Below, in pieces: positions 6,027 through 6,933 of a stretch of 6,933 nucleotides of DNA. Below the pieces are notes generated by a model. It searched no databases. It was not told the origin of the DNA and was given only the letters and a program-made list of their open reading frames with translations. The stretch is from Oscillospiraceae bacterium. GTDB lineage: Bacteria > Bacillota > Clostridia > Oscillospirales > Ruminococcaceae. A program made the translations under genes and the position numbers. The stretch is taken from NCBI GenBank assembly GCA_019423445.1, contig JAHZBJ010000105.1, forward strand, positions 1 through 6,933. The letters run 5' to 3'. Within the stretch, counting starts at the first letter, position 1. Each line of letters opens with the position of its first letter.

Positions 6027-6572
6027 TTGAGAGTCATTACCGGCACTGCAAGAGGACGAAAGCTTGCAACCCTGGAGGGTATGGACGTGCGTCCCACCAC
6101 CGATATGGTGAAGGAAGCCCTTTTCAGCATCATTCAGTTTGAAGTGGAGGGGGCCAATGTCCTGGATCTTTTCGCCGGTTCGGGGCAGCTAGGAATCGAG
6201 GCCCTGAGCCGAGGCGCCCGCTTCTGCGTTTTTGTGGACAGTTCCCGGGAGTCCCAGAATATCACCCGTCAGAATCTTCAGACCACAGGCCTTGCCCAAC
6301 GTGCCCGGGTGGCGGCCATGGATTATGCCGCCTTTCTGGCTTCCACCGGAGAGACCTTTGATTTGGCTTTTTTGGATCCCCCGTACCGGAAGGGGCTGGT
6401 ACAGGATGCCCTTCCGCTCCTTGCTCAAAAAATGAGTCCGGGCGGCGCTATTCTGTGCGAGACCCCAAAGGATGAAGCGCTTCCCCTGGAGGCGGGAGAG
6501 TTTAGATTGAAGAAGCAGTATACTTACGGCAAGATCATGCTTACTCTTTATCGCAAGCCGCAGGAGGAGTAA
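6027..6572 (+). CDS. rsmD: 16S rRNA (guanine-966-N2)-methyltransferase RsmD
   Basis: RsmD transfers a methyl group from S-adenosylmethionine to the N2 of G966 (E. coli numbering) of 16S rRNA during small-subunit assembly in the cytoplasm. From the TTG start the protein has 181 residues, typical of the family, and begins MRVITGTARGRKLATLEG, the expected RNA-contacting N-terminus, followed by RPTTDMVKEALF (22-33). The Rossmann-type methyltransferase core has the SAM-binding motif VLDLFAGSGQLGIEALSRG (45-63), an acidic residue at 71 (FVDSS) and the catalytic DPPY motif at 117-120. The sequence is intact to its stop codon. It has its own promoter, and coaD follows after 48 bases on the same strand. 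This arrangement matches the conserved rsmD-coaD (ylbH-ylbI) pair of Firmicutes. Confidence 0.95.
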   Translation: MRVITGTARGRKLATLEGMDVRPTTDMVKEALFSIIQFEVEGANVLDLFAGSGQLGIEALSRGARFCVFVDSSRESQNITRQNLQTTGLAQRARVAAMDYAAFLASTGETFDLAFLDPPYRKGLVQDALPLLAQKMSPGGAILCETPKDEALPLEAGEFRLKKQYTYGKIMLTLYRKPQEE

Positions 6573-6590
6573 GAAAGATCGGACAAAGGC

Positions 6591-6603
6591 GCCGTCAGAC
6601 GGC
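6591..6603. repeat. Small palindrome between rsmD and coaD
   Basis: GCCGTC-A-GACGGC is a perfect 6-base inverted repeat centred on one A. In RNA it would fold as a four-pair stem with a five-base loop. It is not followed by a U run, so it is not a terminator, and it sits 4 bases before the coaD ribosome binding site (AGGA, 6608-6611). It might affect coaD translation; its role is unknown. Confidence 0.4.
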
Positions 6604-6620
6604 AGATAGGAAGAGTCGAC

Positions 6621-6933
6621 ATGAAAACAGTGGTATGTCCGGGGAGCTTTGACCCCATCACCAATGGACATTTGGATATTATTCAGCGGGCAAGCGGTAT
6701 TTTTGACCGGGTGATTGTGCTGGTGGCTTCCAACCAGGAAAAGAAGAATTTTTTCACCGCTGATGAGCGAAAGGCCATGATCGAAAAAGTGATTCGAGAA
6801 ACAGGCCTTTCCAATGTGGAAGTGGACGCTGACGACGGTTTGTTGGTCAATTATATCCAGAAGGTGGGAGCGTCGGCCATCGTCAAGGGGCTGCGGGCGG
6901 TTTCCGATTTTGAGTACGAATTTCAGATGGCGC
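6621..6933 (+). CDS. coaD: Phosphopantetheine adenylyltransferase CoaD, C-terminus cut by window edge
   Basis: CoaD performs the fourth step of coenzyme A synthesis, joining 4'-phosphopantetheine and ATP to give dephospho-CoA and pyrophosphate in the cytoplasm. The 104 visible residues start MKTVVCPGSFDPITNGHLD. They contain the nucleotidyltransferase T-x-G-H motif at residues 14-17, with the preceding PGSFDP loop. NQEKKNFFTADER (38-50) and KGLRAVSDFEYEFQMA (89-104) are signature segments, and Arg92 in GLR corresponds to a conserved active-site arginine. Family members are about 160 residues, so roughly the last third, including the ISSTxxR motif, lies beyond the edge. The ATG is preceded by AGGAAGAG (6608-6615). 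It is probably co-transcribed with rsmD. Confidence 0.96.
   Translation, partial: MKTVVCPGSFDPITNGHLDIIQRASGIFDRVIVLVASNQEKKNFFTADERKAMIEKVIRETGLSNVEVDADDGLLVNYIQKVGASAIVKGLRAVSDFEYEFQMA

Noticed and set aside
5936..6142. Possible 68-codon gene between uvrC and rsmD
   Set aside because: It begins inside the rsmD promoter's -35 element, has no ribosome binding site, and overlaps the start of rsmD out of frame.
1..6933. Mobile element, CRISPR array, phage or defence genes
   Set aside because: No transposase, integrase, long terminal repeats, regularly spaced repeats or defence-type domains were seen. All genes are ordinary transport, regulation and housekeeping families.

Overview
The window looks like an ordinary chromosomal stretch from an anaerobic Gram-positive bacterium, most likely a gut clostridium of the Oscillospiraceae/Ruminococcaceae type. 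This is inferred from GC-moderate coding sequence set against very AT-rich spacers, strong AGGAGG-type ribosome binding sites, frequent GTG/TTG starts, a lipoprotein-type solute-binding protein, and Firmicutes-like UvrC and CoaD sequences. No decisive taxonomic marker such as rRNA is present.

Left part (1-2493, minus strand): the promoter-proximal end of a peptide/nickel-type ABC importer operon. A solute-binding lipoprotein (2493 to 916) is followed after about 104 bases by a DppB/OppB-type permease (811 to the left edge, C-terminus cut off). A strong GC-rich hairpin with a UUCG loop lies between them and probably sets a higher transcript level for the binding protein than for the membrane subunit.

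Middle (2494-2840): a roughly 350-base AT-rich divergent control region with several direct repeats and dyads, then a LysR-type regulator on the plus strand (2841-3776) that is the obvious candidate to control the importer. A terminator hairpin follows the regulator.

Right part (3980-6933, plus strand): conserved housekeeping genes. uvrC has its own near-consensus promoter. rsmD also has its own near-consensus promoter, just after uvrC. coaD is cut off by the right edge. They cover nucleotide excision repair, 16S rRNA methylation and coenzyme A synthesis. rsmD-coaD is a classic conserved pair.

Five of the six genes can be named to family with confidence. The transporter's substrate and the regulator's ligand cannot be read from the sequence. 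I found no sign of a mobile element, CRISPR array, tRNA/rRNA or previously undescribed multi-gene system. The points of interest are regulatory: the divergent control region, the intercistronic hairpin, and a run of three genes with non-ATG starts fixed by their ribosome binding sites.
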